From Yersinia massiliensis (GTDB lineage Bacteria; Pseudomonadota; Gammaproteobacteria; Enterobacterales; Enterobacteriaceae): a stretch of 64,000 bases of DNA. How positions within the stretch are numbered: the first letter of the stretch is position 1; each line of letters starts with the position of its first letter. The stretch lies in the NCBI RefSeq assembly GCF_003048255.1, contig NZ_CP028487.1, positions 310,001 through 374,000 of the forward strand, read 5' to 3'. The position numbers were made by a program, and so were the translations under genes. The notes below the pieces were generated by a model. The model saw nothing but the letters and a program-made list of their open reading frames with translations. It was not told the origin of the DNA and made no database searches. Of the stretch, positions 39,156 to 48,395 are shown piece by piece.

Positions 39156-39668
39156 TCACTTCTTTTTTGCCACAATTGAGTGGTCATGATCGCAATGATC
39201 ATGGCTTTCACACGCTTCGATTACCCCGCATTCAGCACATAAACCATGCGCTTCAACCACACTATGACGCAGCGTAAAACCAGACTGTTTTGCTAATTGT
39301 GCCAATGCTTCTTCGATACCCACCGTAGTACGTTCAGTCACTATCTTGCACCTATCGCAGATAAAGAGGGCTGAGGTGTGGGTCGGCTCTTCAAAATGAT
39401 GGCACAACACATAGCTGTTAGCTGATTCAACACGGTGGATAAACCCTTGTTCCAGCAAGAAGTCTAATGCGCGATAAACTGTCGGAGGCTTAGCCTGAGG
39501 CTCAGATACGCGCAGCAAATCCAATAAATCGTAGGCACTGATTGCGCCGGGCTGTTGTGCCATGAGGCGCAATACTTCAAGACGTTGCGGTGTCAGCCGG
39601 ACGTTACGTTGTTGACACAAGCTTTCAGCTTGAGCCAGCAGTTTTTCCTGATTGATAGGGTTCATCAT
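39156..39668 (-). CDS. zur: Zinc uptake regulator Zur
   Basis: A Fur-family repressor of about 170 residues that shuts off zinc uptake genes such as znuABC when zinc-loaded. The winged helix contains RNVRLTPQRLEVLRLM and KPPTVYRALDFLLEQGF. The metal-binding part has the CDRC and CAEC pairs, His-rich ligands near VVEAHGLC, and a Cys/His-rich tail (HDHCDHDHS). I use the ATG at 39668 (MMNPINQ), with GGCGGGA upstream, close to the E. coli N-terminus. ATGs at 39674 or 39665 are equally possible and the longer frame to 39761 is unlikely. Confidence 0.93.
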   Translation of the reverse strand: MMNPINQEKLLAQAESLCQQRNVRLTPQRLEVLRLMAQQPGAISAYDLLDLLRVSEPQAKPPTVYRALDFLLEQGFIHRVESANSYVLCHHFEEPTHTSALFICDRCKIVTERTTVGIEEALAQLAKQSGFTLRHSVVEAHGLCAECGVIEACESHDHCDHDHSIVAKKK

Positions 39669-39866
39669 ATACATCCCGCCGCAGTCGAATTGAAGGGATT
39701 TTACCATATTTACTGTTAATCGCCGATAGATGAAAAGGCGCAGGGTTGGCGAGCATCGCAATTTTGTCTTTTTAACTTCAATACTGGCCTGATATCGAGT
39801 TCTTCGTGTTACTAGACTGCCTAACCATCATGGCGAGATTTTACGGCGTGAGCGCTAAATTAAAGC

Positions 39867-39898
39867 GAACAAACCGAGCTGAATGGCTCGATTTGTTC
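39867..39898 (-). terminator. Hairpin downstream of the autotransporter gene
   Basis: GAACAAA-C-CGAGC pairs with GCTCG-A-TTTGTTC around TGAATG (12 pairs, one mismatch), 15 bp beyond the autotransporter stop. There is no clear T-tract on the minus strand. Confidence 0.5.
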
Positions 39899-39912
39899 AT
39901 TTTTAGTTAGTA

Positions 39913-42195
39913 TTAGAAACTATATTTGACGCCCAACATCACTGACGTATCGCTGTAACCATTGTTACCGATTTGCTGACCAACATTACTCCATAGATTA
40001 ACGTTTTTATTTACCTTTCCTTCTACGCCGAGCTTCAGCTCCGCAATATTTGCGGCGCCTTCTTGCTGAACAATTGCAGTATCCATTCTTGTACCAAAAT
40101 CTTTCGTATTATGGATCCAGTTGGCTTCGACGAAAGGTTGAATAACGTGTTCTTTATTCTGGTCACGGTAGTGATTCATAAAGGCTTTAGCCCCTAAGCG
40201 GGTTTGGATATTCCCCTCACCTTCGCTAGAAACGCGAGTGCCATTAGCTTCCTTGTGGTCATCAGCTTTTATCCCCATCCAAGTCACCTGCGCCTTCGGT
40301 TGGATGTAATAACGCGTATTTTTCGCTGCATTTTCGCCAACATTGAAGGTATAACCACTTTCAATTGAAGCGGTAACGCCCTTGGATTTATACTCTTCGG
40401 CCGCTAGGTCTTGGCCATTCACCGTGTTATTAAACCAACTATATTGTGCCCAGCTATCCACATATAGACCGGTTTTATCGGTGTCATTGGCAAACCAAGT
40501 ACCATATAAACCCGTACTGTAACCGTCGACGGAGCCTTTTGCGCTATAGCCGGAGATACGTGAGTCCGTAGTACTACTGCTATTGCCATAACCGGCCATG
40601 ACGCCTAGATGGAAACGATCTTTATCGTTATTGCTCCACTGAGCAATATCGCCACCAATTTGAAGGACATAACGATTCGTTCGAGTATCGAGTTGGCCGT
40701 TAGTATCACGGGAGCGATTATGCCCACCTTCGTTGCGCATCCACATACTGGTGACTTTTTGCTCGCCAGTGAACGCATCAATGTAGTGACTTTCCCCTAA
40801 CCGGTCATGCAGGCGAGTAGAAAACATATTATTGGCCGCAGCTAAGTTAGCACTATAGGCTCCCGCTTCTGGGCGTTCAATTCTTGGTCCAAGAGCGGTA
40901 CCTTCATCTGGCGTTAAGCCGCCACCACCACCAGGGCCTGGGTTGACTGAAGCTAGTGTGCTGTTTAGATACCAATTATTGGCATTGGCATCCAGACCAC
41001 GGTTTAAATAATAATCATAGGCGCCAGCAATAATGCGGCCGCTTTGAATGAATTCACCATCAGATGAACCTGTAACACTGATTAACTCAATACCATTGAG
41101 CGTTTGCGCTCCGCTTCCGCCCAAATTGTTAACCTGAACATAAGTCGTTCCTGATGTATTACCCTGAACATTGAGTTTGTCTGTCACTGAAACATCAGCA
41201 GCTAATACACCATTCATATTCAGCAATCCATTGTTGCCGATATAATCTCCGATGATGTTCAAGGTATTTCCACCACTACCGCCAAAATTAACAACTCCTG
41301 CATGGTTGAGTGACTTTAGTGTTTGGCTGTAACCATTCAAATCCAGAGAACCCGCAGATTGAGTGATGAAATCTGAGAGGCTGCTGAAAATATTATTCGC
41401 CGTGGCTCTAATTGCACCACCATTGACAGAGGTTGTCCCGCTGTAGTGACTTGTATCAGACAAACTCAGAGTCCCTGCACCGTCTTTATTTAGGGTCGTG
41501 GTACCGTCTGCTGTCAGGTTATTTAAGGTAAGATTTACGCCAGCATCGGTATTGATCGTACCTGTCAATCCAGATGCAATATTAAGGTTAACATTCTCTG
41601 TATCGGCAACAGCCCACAAAGTATTATTGGTTCCACTGAGCATATCAAAAGCATGGTCTGTGCCCAATGTACCGGATGTTAATCTAACGGTGCCTCCATT
41701 CATCTTAAGATGAGCATTAAAAGTACCTCCTCCTGACGCTATTGTCATAAAACCATTATCCGAGAGTGTTAAGTCGGCGTTATTATTAACGTGACCCACA
41801 AGTGTTCCACCACTCAGACTAGTAGCATCTCCGGCAAAGGTTAATAAATTATTGGCACCACTGATATTACCAATTCTACCGCCAGATATATTAAGGATAT
41901 TACTATTACCAAACATGCCAGCAATAAAGCCATCGGACATATTATTAATTTGGGTGTTGCCATCCATAATGCTAATGGTACCACCCAATAAATTACCGAT
42001 TTGAGCATTGTTACTCATCATGAAAATCGAACCACCAGACATGTTAGCAACGGTATGAGATACATTAAAGTTACTGAAATCATCTCCTTCTACAATATTG
42101 GTGATTGTTGAGTCTACATCAATTGCATTGGCAGAAGACGCCGATAGTATGCCGAAGATCGCTGCTGCTATCGGCGTGAAGAGAGGTGTTTTCAT
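39913..42195 (-). CDS. Classical (type Va) autotransporter, Yap-like
   Basis: A 760-residue precursor from the ATG at 42195. Residues 1-24 are a signal peptide (MKTPLFTPIAAAIFGILSA, cleavage after ANA). Residues 37-121 are five 17-residue Gly/Asn/Ile-rich repeats. A longer beta-helix passenger follows, with a passenger-associated repeat GAGTLSLSDTSHYSGTTSVN near 245. A Gly-Pro linker (PGPGGGGGL) near 425-435 precedes a pertactin-type 12-strand barrel of about 290 residues ending in VKYSF, the aromatic-terminal signal for the BAM complex. No protease triad or RGD is visible. Yersinia has many such Yap proteins acting in adhesion or aggregation; I cannot assign a specific one. The AT-rich passenger and the gene's insertion where E. 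coli has yjbL/yjbM suggest acquisition. Confidence 0.93.
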   Translation of the reverse strand: MKTPLFTPIAAAIFGILSASSANAIDVDSTITNIVEGDDFSNFNVSHTVANMSGGSIFMMSNNAQIGNLLGGTISIMDGNTQINNMSDGFIAGMFGNSNILNISGGRIGNISGANNLLTFAGDATSLSGGTLVGHVNNNADLTLSDNGFMTIASGGGTFNAHLKMNGGTVRLTSGTLGTDHAFDMLSGTNNTLWAVADTENVNLNIASGLTGTINTDAGVNLTLNNLTADGTTTLNKDGAGTLSLSDTSHYSGTTSVNGGAIRATANNIFSSLSDFITQSAGSLDLNGYSQTLKSLNHAGVVNFGGSGGNTLNIIGDYIGNNGLLNMNGVLAADVSVTDKLNVQGNTSGTTYVQVNNLGGSGAQTLNGIELISVTGSSDGEFIQSGRIIAGAYDYYLNRGLDANANNWYLNSTLASVNPGPGGGGGLTPDEGTALGPRIERPEAGAYSANLAAANNMFSTRLHDRLGESHYIDAFTGEQKVTSMWMRNEGGHNRSRDTNGQLDTRTNRYVLQIGGDIAQWSNNDKDRFHLGVMAGYGNSSSTTDSRISGYSAKGSVDGYSTGLYGTWFANDTDKTGLYVDSWAQYSWFNNTVNGQDLAAEEYKSKGVTASIESGYTFNVGENAAKNTRYYIQPKAQVTWMGIKADDHKEANGTRVSSEGEGNIQTRLGAKAFMNHYRDQNKEHVIQPFVEANWIHNTKDFGTRMDTAIVQQEGAANIAELKLGVEGKVNKNVNLWSNVGQQIGNNGYSDTSVMLGVKYSF
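41833..42087 (-). repeat. Five 17-residue repeats in the autotransporter passenger
   Basis: Residues 37-121 divide exactly into five 17-residue units, for example GGSIFMMSNNAQIGNLL, GGTISIMDGNTQINNMS and DGFIAGMFGNSNILNIS. Each would be one beta-helix rung, and each is encoded by 51 bp. Confidence 0.8.
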
Positions 42196-42750
42196 AAATA
42201 AAACCCACATTAGTTAATATTGGTTTCGATATTAATCAGTACTATTTTATTTTAAATAGGACTTTAAACTAAAATTTGTGGGAATTTTCCGACATTTATT
42301 TCTTTATTGGAATTAATGTTCGTCCAGTGTTAATTAAGTTAATTTATTAGGGCTAATTAAAACTTATTGTATGGGTTTATAGATGAAAGTGTGGTCACTG
42401 ATGTGGGGTTCAATAAAATATGATTGACTATATTATTCAAATGTTTTTATTTTGTGAGTATCTAAAGAAGTTGTATTGAAACTCTACTTGATAATTGGAA
42501 TTAATGGAATATACATTATTTATTCTTCTGAAATTTTTTTAGATATTTTTTTATTATTGAAAGAGATAGAGTCGAGAGCAAATACTCTAGTTATTCAAAA
42601 CTTTAAGTTTACTAATATGACCTGCCGTTTAGTCATCGGCGCGAAGATTTTTTTCTGTGTTATAGTAGGCGATGCTTTTCCCTTATCACTATTCCAGTGA
42701 CCTCTAATTGAGGTGTGCTGAGAAGAAATAACACGACAAAATGACCCAGA
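42196..42750. other. AT-rich gap, autotransporter to dusA
   Basis: About 555 bp of very AT-rich DNA with promoters for both divergent genes. A 74-codon TTG-initiated frame (42476-42700) has no ribosome site or recognisable domain, and I do not call it. Confidence 0.55.
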
Positions 42751-43809
42751 ATGCACGAAAATAACACACTGACAAATTCAGCTATAACAAGCGATCATAC
42801 TGATTTTAAAAGCGGTTTTCCGCTACAGAGGTTCTCCGTCGCGCCGATGCTCGATTGGACTGACCGCCATTGCCGCTATTTCCATCGCTTACTCACTAAG
42901 CAGACGTTGCTCTATACCGAAATGGTCACCACCGGTGCCATTATTCATGGTAAAGGCGATTATCTGGCTTACAGCGAACAGGACCATCCTGTTGCGCTAC
43001 AACTGGGTGGCAGTGACCCACAGGCTTTAGCACTGTGTGCCAAACAGGCTGAGCTTCGCGGATATAACGAAATCAACTTGAATGTAGGCTGCCCTTCCGA
43101 TCGCGTGCAAAATGGTCGCTTTGGTGCTTGCTTAATGGCAGAAGCGAGTCTGGTGGCTGATTGTATTAAGGCCATGCGTGATGTGGTGTCTATTCCGGTT
43201 ACCGTGAAAACCCGTATCGGGATTGACGACTTGGATAGCTACGCGTTTTTGTGTGAGTTTGTGCAAACTGTTGCTGAGCAGGGTGGGTGCGATATCTTCA
43301 CCATACACGCTCGAAAAGCTTGGTTATCAGGGCTGAGCCCGAAAGAAAACCGTGAAATACCGCCGTTAGATTACGAACGTGTTTATCAGCTCAAACGTGA
43401 TTTTCCCGCACTGACCATCGCCATTAATGGTGGGGTGAAAACATTGGCTGAAGCCAAAGAACACCTGAAATACCTTGATGGGGTGATGATGGGGCGTGAG
43501 GCTTATCAAAACCCCAGCATTCTAACGCAAGTCGATCGTGAGCTGTTTGATCCTAATGCTGAGGTGGTTGATAGCGTAAAAGCTATTGAGGCGCTCTATC
43601 CTTACATCGAACAGGAATTGTCACGAGGTGCCTATCTTGGCCACATTACCCGCCATATTTTAGGTATTTTCCAGGGCGTGCCCGGTGCGCGTCAGTGGCG
43701 TCGCCATCTCAGTGAGAATGCACATAAGCCCGGTGCGGATGTCTCCGTCGTCGAGCAGGCGTTGGCCCTTGTCACTCGCCCGCAGTCTAATTCACTATCC
43801 GCAGTCTAA
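42751..43809 (+). CDS. dusA: tRNA-dihydrouridine(20/20a) synthase DusA
   Basis: A 352-residue flavoenzyme (about 330-345 in relatives) that reduces U20/U20a in the D-loop of tRNAs with FMN and NADPH. The TIM barrel opens at [16 protein letters not shown]. The Dus signature [19 protein letters not shown] (111-129) includes the conserved cysteines, and AINGGVKTL and [13 protein letters not shown] form the FMN phosphate site. The first 25 residues are weakly conserved, so the start is less certain. The C-terminus is altered by a 19-bp tandem duplication overlapping the stop. Confidence 0.96.
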   Translation: MHENNTLTNSAITSDHTDFKSGFPLQRFSVAPMLDWTDRHCRYFHRLLTKQTLLYTEMVTTGAIIHGKGDYLAYSEQDHPVALQLGGSDPQALALCAKQAELRGYNEINLNVGCPSDRVQNGRFGACLMAEASLVADCIKAMRDVVSIPVTVKTRIGIDDLDSYAFLCEFVQTVAEQGGCDIFTIHARKAWLSGLSPKENREIPPLDYERVYQLKRDFPALTIAINGGVKTLAEAKEHLKYLDGVMMGREAYQNPSILTQVDRELFDPNAEVVDSVKAIEALYPYIEQELSRGAYLGHITRHILGIFQGVPGARQWRRHLSENAHKPGADVSVVEQALALVTRPQSNSLSAV

Positions 43810-43817
43810 TTCACTAC
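43780..43817 (+). repeat. 19-bp tandem duplication across the dusA stop codon
   Basis: CCGCAGTCTAATTCACTA occurs twice back to back (43780-43798, 43799-43817). The stop lies in the second copy in another frame. With a single copy the frame would read past to another stop, changing the last few residues. Confidence 0.88.
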
Positions 43818-43837
43818 AAGTTAGTTAATTTGACCAT

Positions 43838-43861
43838 GCCTATCCGTTTGTTCGGATAGGC
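43838..43861 (+). terminator. dusA terminator hairpin
   Basis: GCCTATCCG and CGGATAGGC form a perfect 9-bp stem around TTTGTT, followed by the weakly T-rich CGTATTTAATTTATTT. Confidence 0.7.
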
Positions 43862-43912
43862 CGTATTTAATTTATTTCTATTAAATTCAATGCGTTAACT
43901 TTAATCATTAGA

Positions 43913-43930
43913 TTGGCACGTTTCTTGTAA
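43913..43930 (+). promoter_or_regulatory. Sigma54 (-24/-12) promoter of pspG
   Basis: TTGGCACGTTTCTTGTAA fits TGGCAC-N5-TTGC except T for C at the last position, with exact -24/-12 spacing. It lies about 80 bp before pspG. In E. coli pspG is driven by sigma54 with PspF. Confidence 0.82.
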
Positions 43931-44010
43931 TACTCTCGATAAAACCCTGCTTGTGCCGCGATCTTTGTCGCGCGATGCAAGGGCAATAAACAATGAGTAA
44001 GGAGCTCGCC

Positions 44011-44229
44011 ATGTTTGAAATTCTATTTGTTATCGGTTTTTTCATCATGCTCATGGTGACCGGCATTTCATTATTGGGAATATTTGCGGCTTTGCTGGTC
44101 GCTGCGGCTTTTATGATGGTCGGCGGGTTATTTGTCATGATGATTAAGTTATTGCCATGGTTGGTTCTAGCGATCGTTGTCGTTTGGTTATGGCGTTCGA
44201 TGCAGAAACCGACAGTCAGGCGTTACTGA
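44011..44229 (+). CDS. pspG: Phage shock protein G
   Basis: A 72-residue inner-membrane protein with two or three hydrophobic segments, starting MFEILFVIGFFIMLMVTG, close to E. coli PspG. It is part of the Psp response to inner-membrane stress, such as secretin mislocalisation, which matters in Yersinia because of its type III secretin. I choose the ATG at 44011 with AAGGAG 8 bp upstream over an ATG at 43993. A sigma54 promoter precedes it. Confidence 0.92.
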   Translation: MFEILFVIGFFIMLMVTGISLLGIFAALLVAAAFMMVGGLFVMMIKLLPWLVLAIVVVWLWRSMQKPTVRRY

Positions 44230-44465
44230 TTATTTTGCTTTCTTGCGTGAGCGATCACAGCCTGAAAGTTTAGTGATGCAAATTGTCGTGAAAGCGTATT
44301 TTTTCTCAGGCGTGCTTGCTAGGATGCTACCCGATACGATTCGGTATCACTTTTTCATCTCTGCTAGAGGCAAGAAATAGCCGTATAAACGGCACTGTTA
44401 CCAAAACAGATCGGCTTCTGACAGATTATCCAGCTGTACCCCTACATATGCATCAAAGAAAGCAA
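44230..44465 (+). other. Gap between pspG and its distal terminator
   Basis: About 235 bp with no credible gene, ending in a strong plus-strand terminator. GATAC-GATTCG-GTATC (about 44336-44351), followed by CTTTTT-like sequence, could form an earlier weak terminator. A long pspG 3' UTR or a small RNA is possible. Confidence 0.45.
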
Positions 44466-44496
44466 GGGCTCCTAATCAGGAGCCCTTTATTTTTAT
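44466..44496 (+). terminator. Intrinsic terminator after pspG
   Basis: GGGCTCCT and AGGAGCCC form an 8-bp stem around AATC, followed by TTTATTTTTAT. Confidence 0.9.
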
Positions 44497-44526
44497 CGCG
44501 AGATTAACTCAAAACGACTTAGCAAA

Positions 44527-45510
44527 TTAAGGGATCAGCAGGCTAGACCCTGTTGTTTGGCGGCTTTCTAATATTTCATGGGCACGACGAGCATCCCGCA
44601 ACGGGAATTGCTGGTTTTTAGCCACATCAACATTAATGGCACCGCTCGCGATCAGTGAGAACAGTTCATGACTGGCGGTTTCCAGCTCTTGTCGATTGGT
44701 CACGTAAGCATTGAGTGATGGGCGTGTCACATACAGCGCACCTTTCTGATTCAGCGTCGCGAGGTCAATACCGGTCACAGGACCCGAAGCATTCCCGAAG
44801 CTGACCATTAATCCCCTGCGTTTGAGGCTGTTGAGTGAGTCCTGCCACGTACTTTTCCCAACCGAATCATAGACAACACCCACTTTCTCACCATGGGTCA
44901 GTTCAACCACCCGCTCAGCGATATTTTCAGTGCGATAGTTAATGGTGGCCCAAGCGCCTGCCGCTTTGGCTAACTCTGCTTTTTCATCCGACCCCACGCT
45001 GCCAATCAGTTTTGCACCGAGCGCTTTTGCCCATTGGCAGGCAATTAACCCGACTCCCCCTGCGGCTGCGTGGAACAAGAACACTTCGCCGGGTTTGATT
45101 TCATGAGTTTGGCGCAATAAGTATTGGACTGTCAGCCCTTTAAGGAATGACGCAGCCGCTTGCTCGAAAGAAATCTGCTCGGGAAGCATAGCAATTTTTT
45201 CTGCGCTAACATTATGCACTTCGCTGTAAGCACCCAGCGCTGATTGAGCATAAACCACTCGGTCACCCACTTTAAGGGTCTTCACCGATGAACCCACTTT
45301 CACCACGACGCCAGCCGCCTCCGTTCCCAAGCCGCTAGGTAGGTGAGGGGGTGGATAAAGCCCGCTGCGAATATAGGTATCGATATAGTTAATGCCGATT
45401 GCTTTGTTTTCAACCTGCACTTCGTCAGCTGTGGGATCTGCCGGTGAAAAATCAAGGTATTGCAACACTTCTGGCCCACCAGTGGTGTTAAATTGAATAC
45501 GCTTTGCCAT
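44527..45510 (-). CDS. qorA: NADPH quinone oxidoreductase QorA
   Basis: A 327-residue zinc-independent medium-chain dehydrogenase/reductase (zeta-crystallin group). It reduces quinones with NADPH. Landmarks are AIGINYIDTYIRSGLYP, the quinone-oxidoreductase signature in FHAAAGGVGLIACQWAKALGA (coenzyme motif AAAGGVG near 150), and VVYDSVGKSTW. I use the ATG at 45510 (MAKRIQF), matching E. coli in length and N-terminus. An upstream ATG at 45567 would add 19 unmatched residues. It is divergent from dnaB, as in E. coli. Confidence 0.95.
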   Translation of the reverse strand: MAKRIQFNTTGGPEVLQYLDFSPADPTADEVQVENKAIGINYIDTYIRSGLYPPPHLPSGLGTEAAGVVVKVGSSVKTLKVGDRVVYAQSALGAYSEVHNVSAEKIAMLPEQISFEQAAASFLKGLTVQYLLRQTHEIKPGEVFLFHAAAGGVGLIACQWAKALGAKLIGSVGSDEKAELAKAAGAWATINYRTENIAERVVELTHGEKVGVVYDSVGKSTWQDSLNSLKRRGLMVSFGNASGPVTGIDLATLNQKGALYVTRPSLNAYVTNRQELETASHELFSLIASGAINVDVAKNQQFPLRDARRAHEILESRQTTGSSLLIP

Positions 45511-45699
45511 ATTAGCTCCTCGACGTAGATGTATTTTCACCCTACAGGGTTCTGGGTAGGTAGCCAAGATCTTGCGTGTAGAGATTCGTGATTGATTTAT
45601 CGGTTACCTGCAACTCCAATTACTTTGGGTATATACTAGGTCGCTATAATTTCTATTCGTCATTTTTTCTATTCGCAACAAAGGTAAAGAACACTCTTC

Positions 45700-47106
45700 A
45701 TGGCCGCAAAAAAACCAACCAACAATACGACAGAGCCACGAGACCGCCAGATGGAAGGGCTGAAGCTCCCGCCGCATTCGCTGGAGGCAGAGCAGTCCGT
45801 GTTGGGCGGTTTGATGCTGGATAACGAACGCTGGGACAACGTGTCAGAACGTGTTGCCAGTAATGACTTTTTCAGCCGTCCGCATCGCCGGATCTTTACC
45901 GAAATGCAGCGCTTACTGGAAAACAGCAAGCCAATTGACCTGATCACGCTATCTGAATCATTGGAGCAAAAAGGTGATTTAGACTCGGTGGGGGGCTTTG
46001 CGTATTTGGCGGAGCTATCCAAAAACACGCCAAGTGCGGCGAATATCGGTGCCTATGCAGATATCGTCCGTGAACGTGCCGTTGTGCGTGAGATGATCTC
46101 GGTGGCGAATGAAATTGCCGACGCCGGTTACGATCCCCAAGGGCGTAGCAGTGAAGATTTACTGGATTTGGCGGAGTCCAAAGTTTTCCAAATTGCAGAG
46201 AGCCGAGCCAATAAAGATGAAGGTCCAAAAAGTGTCGACCAGATTCTAGAAGCGACGGTGGCACGTATTGAGCAGCTCTATCAGCGGCCCCATGATGGTG
46301 TCACTGGTGTCTCGACCGGCTTTTCTGATTTAGATAAAAAGACGGCAGGTTTGCAGAAATCGGATTTGATCATTGTGGCGGCCCGTCCATCGATGGGGAA
46401 AACTACGTTTGCGATGAACTTGTGCGAAAATGCCGCGATGATGCAAGAAAAACCGGTATTAATCTTCAGTTTGGAGATGCCCGGCGATCAGATCATGATG
46501 CGTATGCTGGCGTCACTATCACATGTCGATCAGACTCGCATTCGTACTGGCCAACTTGATGATGAAGATTGGGCGCGTATCTCCAGCACCATGGGGATAT
46601 TGATGGAAAAGCGCAATATGTACATCGATGACTCCTCTGGCCTAACACCGACGGAAGTACGCTCTCGTGCACGGCGTATTTTCCGTGAACACGGTGGCTT
46701 AAGCCTGATCATGATCGACTACCTACAATTGATGCGGGTGCCATCGCTTTCCGATAACCGCACCTTGGAAATTGCCGAAATCTCACGCTCTCTCAAGGCG
46801 CTCGCGAAAGAGCTACAAGTTCCTGTGGTTGCGCTGTCGCAGCTTAACCGTAGCTTGGAGCAACGCGCCGATAAACGCCCCGTCAACTCCGACTTACGTG
46901 AATCTGGCTCAATTGAGCAGGATGCCGACTTAATCATGTTTATTTACCGTGATGAGGTTTATCACGAAAACAGTGATGAGAAAGGGATCGCCCAGATTAT
47001 TTTGGGTAAACAGCGTAACGGCCCGATCGGTTCTGTTCGACTGAAATTTAATGGTCAGTGGTCGCGTTTCGATAACTACGCAGGCCCACAATACGACGAC
47101 GAATAG
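45700..47106 (+). CDS. dnaB: Replicative DNA helicase DnaB
   Basis: A 468-residue hexameric 5'-3' helicase that leads the replication fork. It has the primase-interacting N-terminal domain (to about 150), a linker, and a RecA-like ATPase core with Walker A ARPSMGKTT (about 230), Walker B LIMIDYLQLM, and the arginine-finger region near RRIFREHG. The C-terminal stretch GKQRNGPIGSVRLKF is invariant. No intein is inserted, although DnaB is a frequent intein host. alr follows 105 bp downstream. Confidence 0.98.
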   Translation: MAAKKPTNNTTEPRDRQMEGLKLPPHSLEAEQSVLGGLMLDNERWDNVSERVASNDFFSRPHRRIFTEMQRLLENSKPIDLITLSESLEQKGDLDSVGGFAYLAELSKNTPSAANIGAYADIVRERAVVREMISVANEIADAGYDPQGRSSEDLLDLAESKVFQIAESRANKDEGPKSVDQILEATVARIEQLYQRPHDGVTGVSTGFSDLDKKTAGLQKSDLIIVAARPSMGKTTFAMNLCENAAMMQEKPVLIFSLEMPGDQIMMRMLASLSHVDQTRIRTGQLDDEDWARISSTMGILMEKRNMYIDDSSGLTPTEVRSRARRIFREHGGLSLIMIDYLQLMRVPSLSDNRTLEIAEISRSLKALAKELQVPVVALSQLNRSLEQRADKRPVNSDLRESGSIEQDADLIMFIYRDEVYHENSDEKGIAQIILGKQRNGPIGSVRLKFNGQWSRFDNYAGPQYDDE

Positions 47107-47211
47107 TCAATCCCCCTCATTCGTGAAACCGCAGGGGTTAACTGCGTCCACTTGCTGTGAGCCAATAACACTAATTTCTTTACATATATAATTGATAATT
47201 AAGGATAAGAA

Positions 47212-48291
47212 ATGAAAGCGGCAACTGCAGTCATTGACCGCCGCGCTCTGCGACATAACTTGCAACAGGTGCGGCGTATGGCGCCGCAAAGCCGCCTGAT
47301 TGCCGTTGTGAAAGCAAACGCTTATGGCCACGGGTTATTGGAAATTGCGCATACGTTGCAGGATGCTGATTGCTATGGTGTTGCGCGTATTAGCGAAGCG
47401 CTGATGCTGCGTTCTGGCGGCATTGTCAAACCTATCTTACTGCTGGAAGGCTTTTTTGCCGCAGAAGACCTGCCCATTCTGGTGGCGAATCGCATTGAAA
47501 CAGCAGTGCACAGTATTGAGCAGTTGGAAGCGCTGGAAGCCGCGAGCTTACCCGCCCCCATCAATGTTTGGATGAAACTGGATACTGGGATGCATCGTTT
47601 GGGCGTTCGTCCTGAACACGCAGACGCTTTTTATCAGCGTTTAAGCGCCTGTCGCAATGTGGTCCAGCCGATCAATATCATGAGCCACTTTAGTCGCGCG
47701 GATGAACCAGAAGTCGATACCACTCACCAACAACTCCGCTGTTTTGATGCCTTTGTCGCCGATAAGCCCGGTAAACAGTCGATTGCCGCCTCCGGCGGTA
47801 TTTTGTTGTGGCCAGAGGCGCATCGTGATTGGGTTCGCCCTGGGATTATTCTCTACGGTGCTTCGCCGTTGGATCAACCCCATGCTAGCCATTTTGGCTT
47901 GCAGCCCGCGATGGCCTTGAAATCCAGTTTGATTGCGGTACGTGAACATAAAGCCGGTGAACCTGTGGGTTATGGTGGCACTTGGGTCAGTGAACGAGAT
48001 ACGCGGCTAGGTGTGGTGGCGATTGGTTATGGTGACGGCTATCCTCGTAGCGCGCCATCGGGGACACCGATGTGGATCAATGGGCGTGAGGTTGGCATTG
48101 CTGGCCGAGTATCGATGGATATGATTTCAGTCGATCTTGGGCCGGATGCTAACGACAAAGTCGGGGATGAAGTCTTGCTCTGGGGGGCAGAATTGCCCGT
48201 AGAGAAAATTGCAGCCTGTACCGGTATCAGCGCCTACGAATTGATCACTAAGCTGACCTCCCGCGTAACGATGGAATATTTAGGGGAATAA
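47212..48291 (+). CDS. alr: Alanine racemase (biosynthetic)
   Basis: A 359-residue PLP enzyme that interconverts L- and D-alanine for peptidoglycan. The PLP lysine is Lys34 in [10 protein letters not shown], and the opposing catalytic tyrosine is in [10 protein letters not shown] near 255. The C-terminal beta domain carries [14 protein letters not shown]. It matches the constitutive Alr next to dnaB rather than the catabolic DadX. It follows dnaB and precedes tyrB in enterobacterial order. Confidence 0.97.
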   Translation: MKAATAVIDRRALRHNLQQVRRMAPQSRLIAVVKANAYGHGLLEIAHTLQDADCYGVARISEALMLRSGGIVKPILLLEGFFAAEDLPILVANRIETAVHSIEQLEALEAASLPAPINVWMKLDTGMHRLGVRPEHADAFYQRLSACRNVVQPINIMSHFSRADEPEVDTTHQQLRCFDAFVADKPGKQSIAASGGILLWPEAHRDWVRPGIILYGASPLDQPHASHFGLQPAMALKSSLIAVREHKAGEPVGYGGTWVSERDTRLGVVAIGYGDGYPRSAPSGTPMWINGREVGIAGRVSMDMISVDLGPDANDKVGDEVLLWGAELPVEKIAACTGISAYELITKLTSRVTMEYLGE

Positions 48292-48316
48292 GGTAAGCTG
48301 CATAAATATATGCGGT

Positions 48317-48362
48317 ATACGCTAAATCGTTGGTAGGTGGCAACGCGAATGATTTAGCGTAT
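48317..48362. repeat. 12-bp inverted repeat between alr and tyrB
   Basis: ATACGCTAAATC (48317-48328) and GATTTAGCGTAT (48351-48362) are perfect inverted copies. An inner GTTG/CAAC pair extends the fold asymmetrically. It may be an alr 3' hairpin or an operator; there is no T-tract. Confidence 0.65.
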
Positions 48363-48395
48363 TGACGACGATTATCGATAAAGGAGTGCAGCACC

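Noticed and set aside
39669..39761. N-terminal extension of Zur
   Set aside because: No homology to Fur-family N-termini and a better-placed ATG with a ribosome site lies downstream.
42476..42700. 74-codon TTG-initiated frame in the AT-rich gap before dusA
   Set aside because: No ribosome site, no family resemblance, and hydrophobic composition expected from translating AT-rich DNA.
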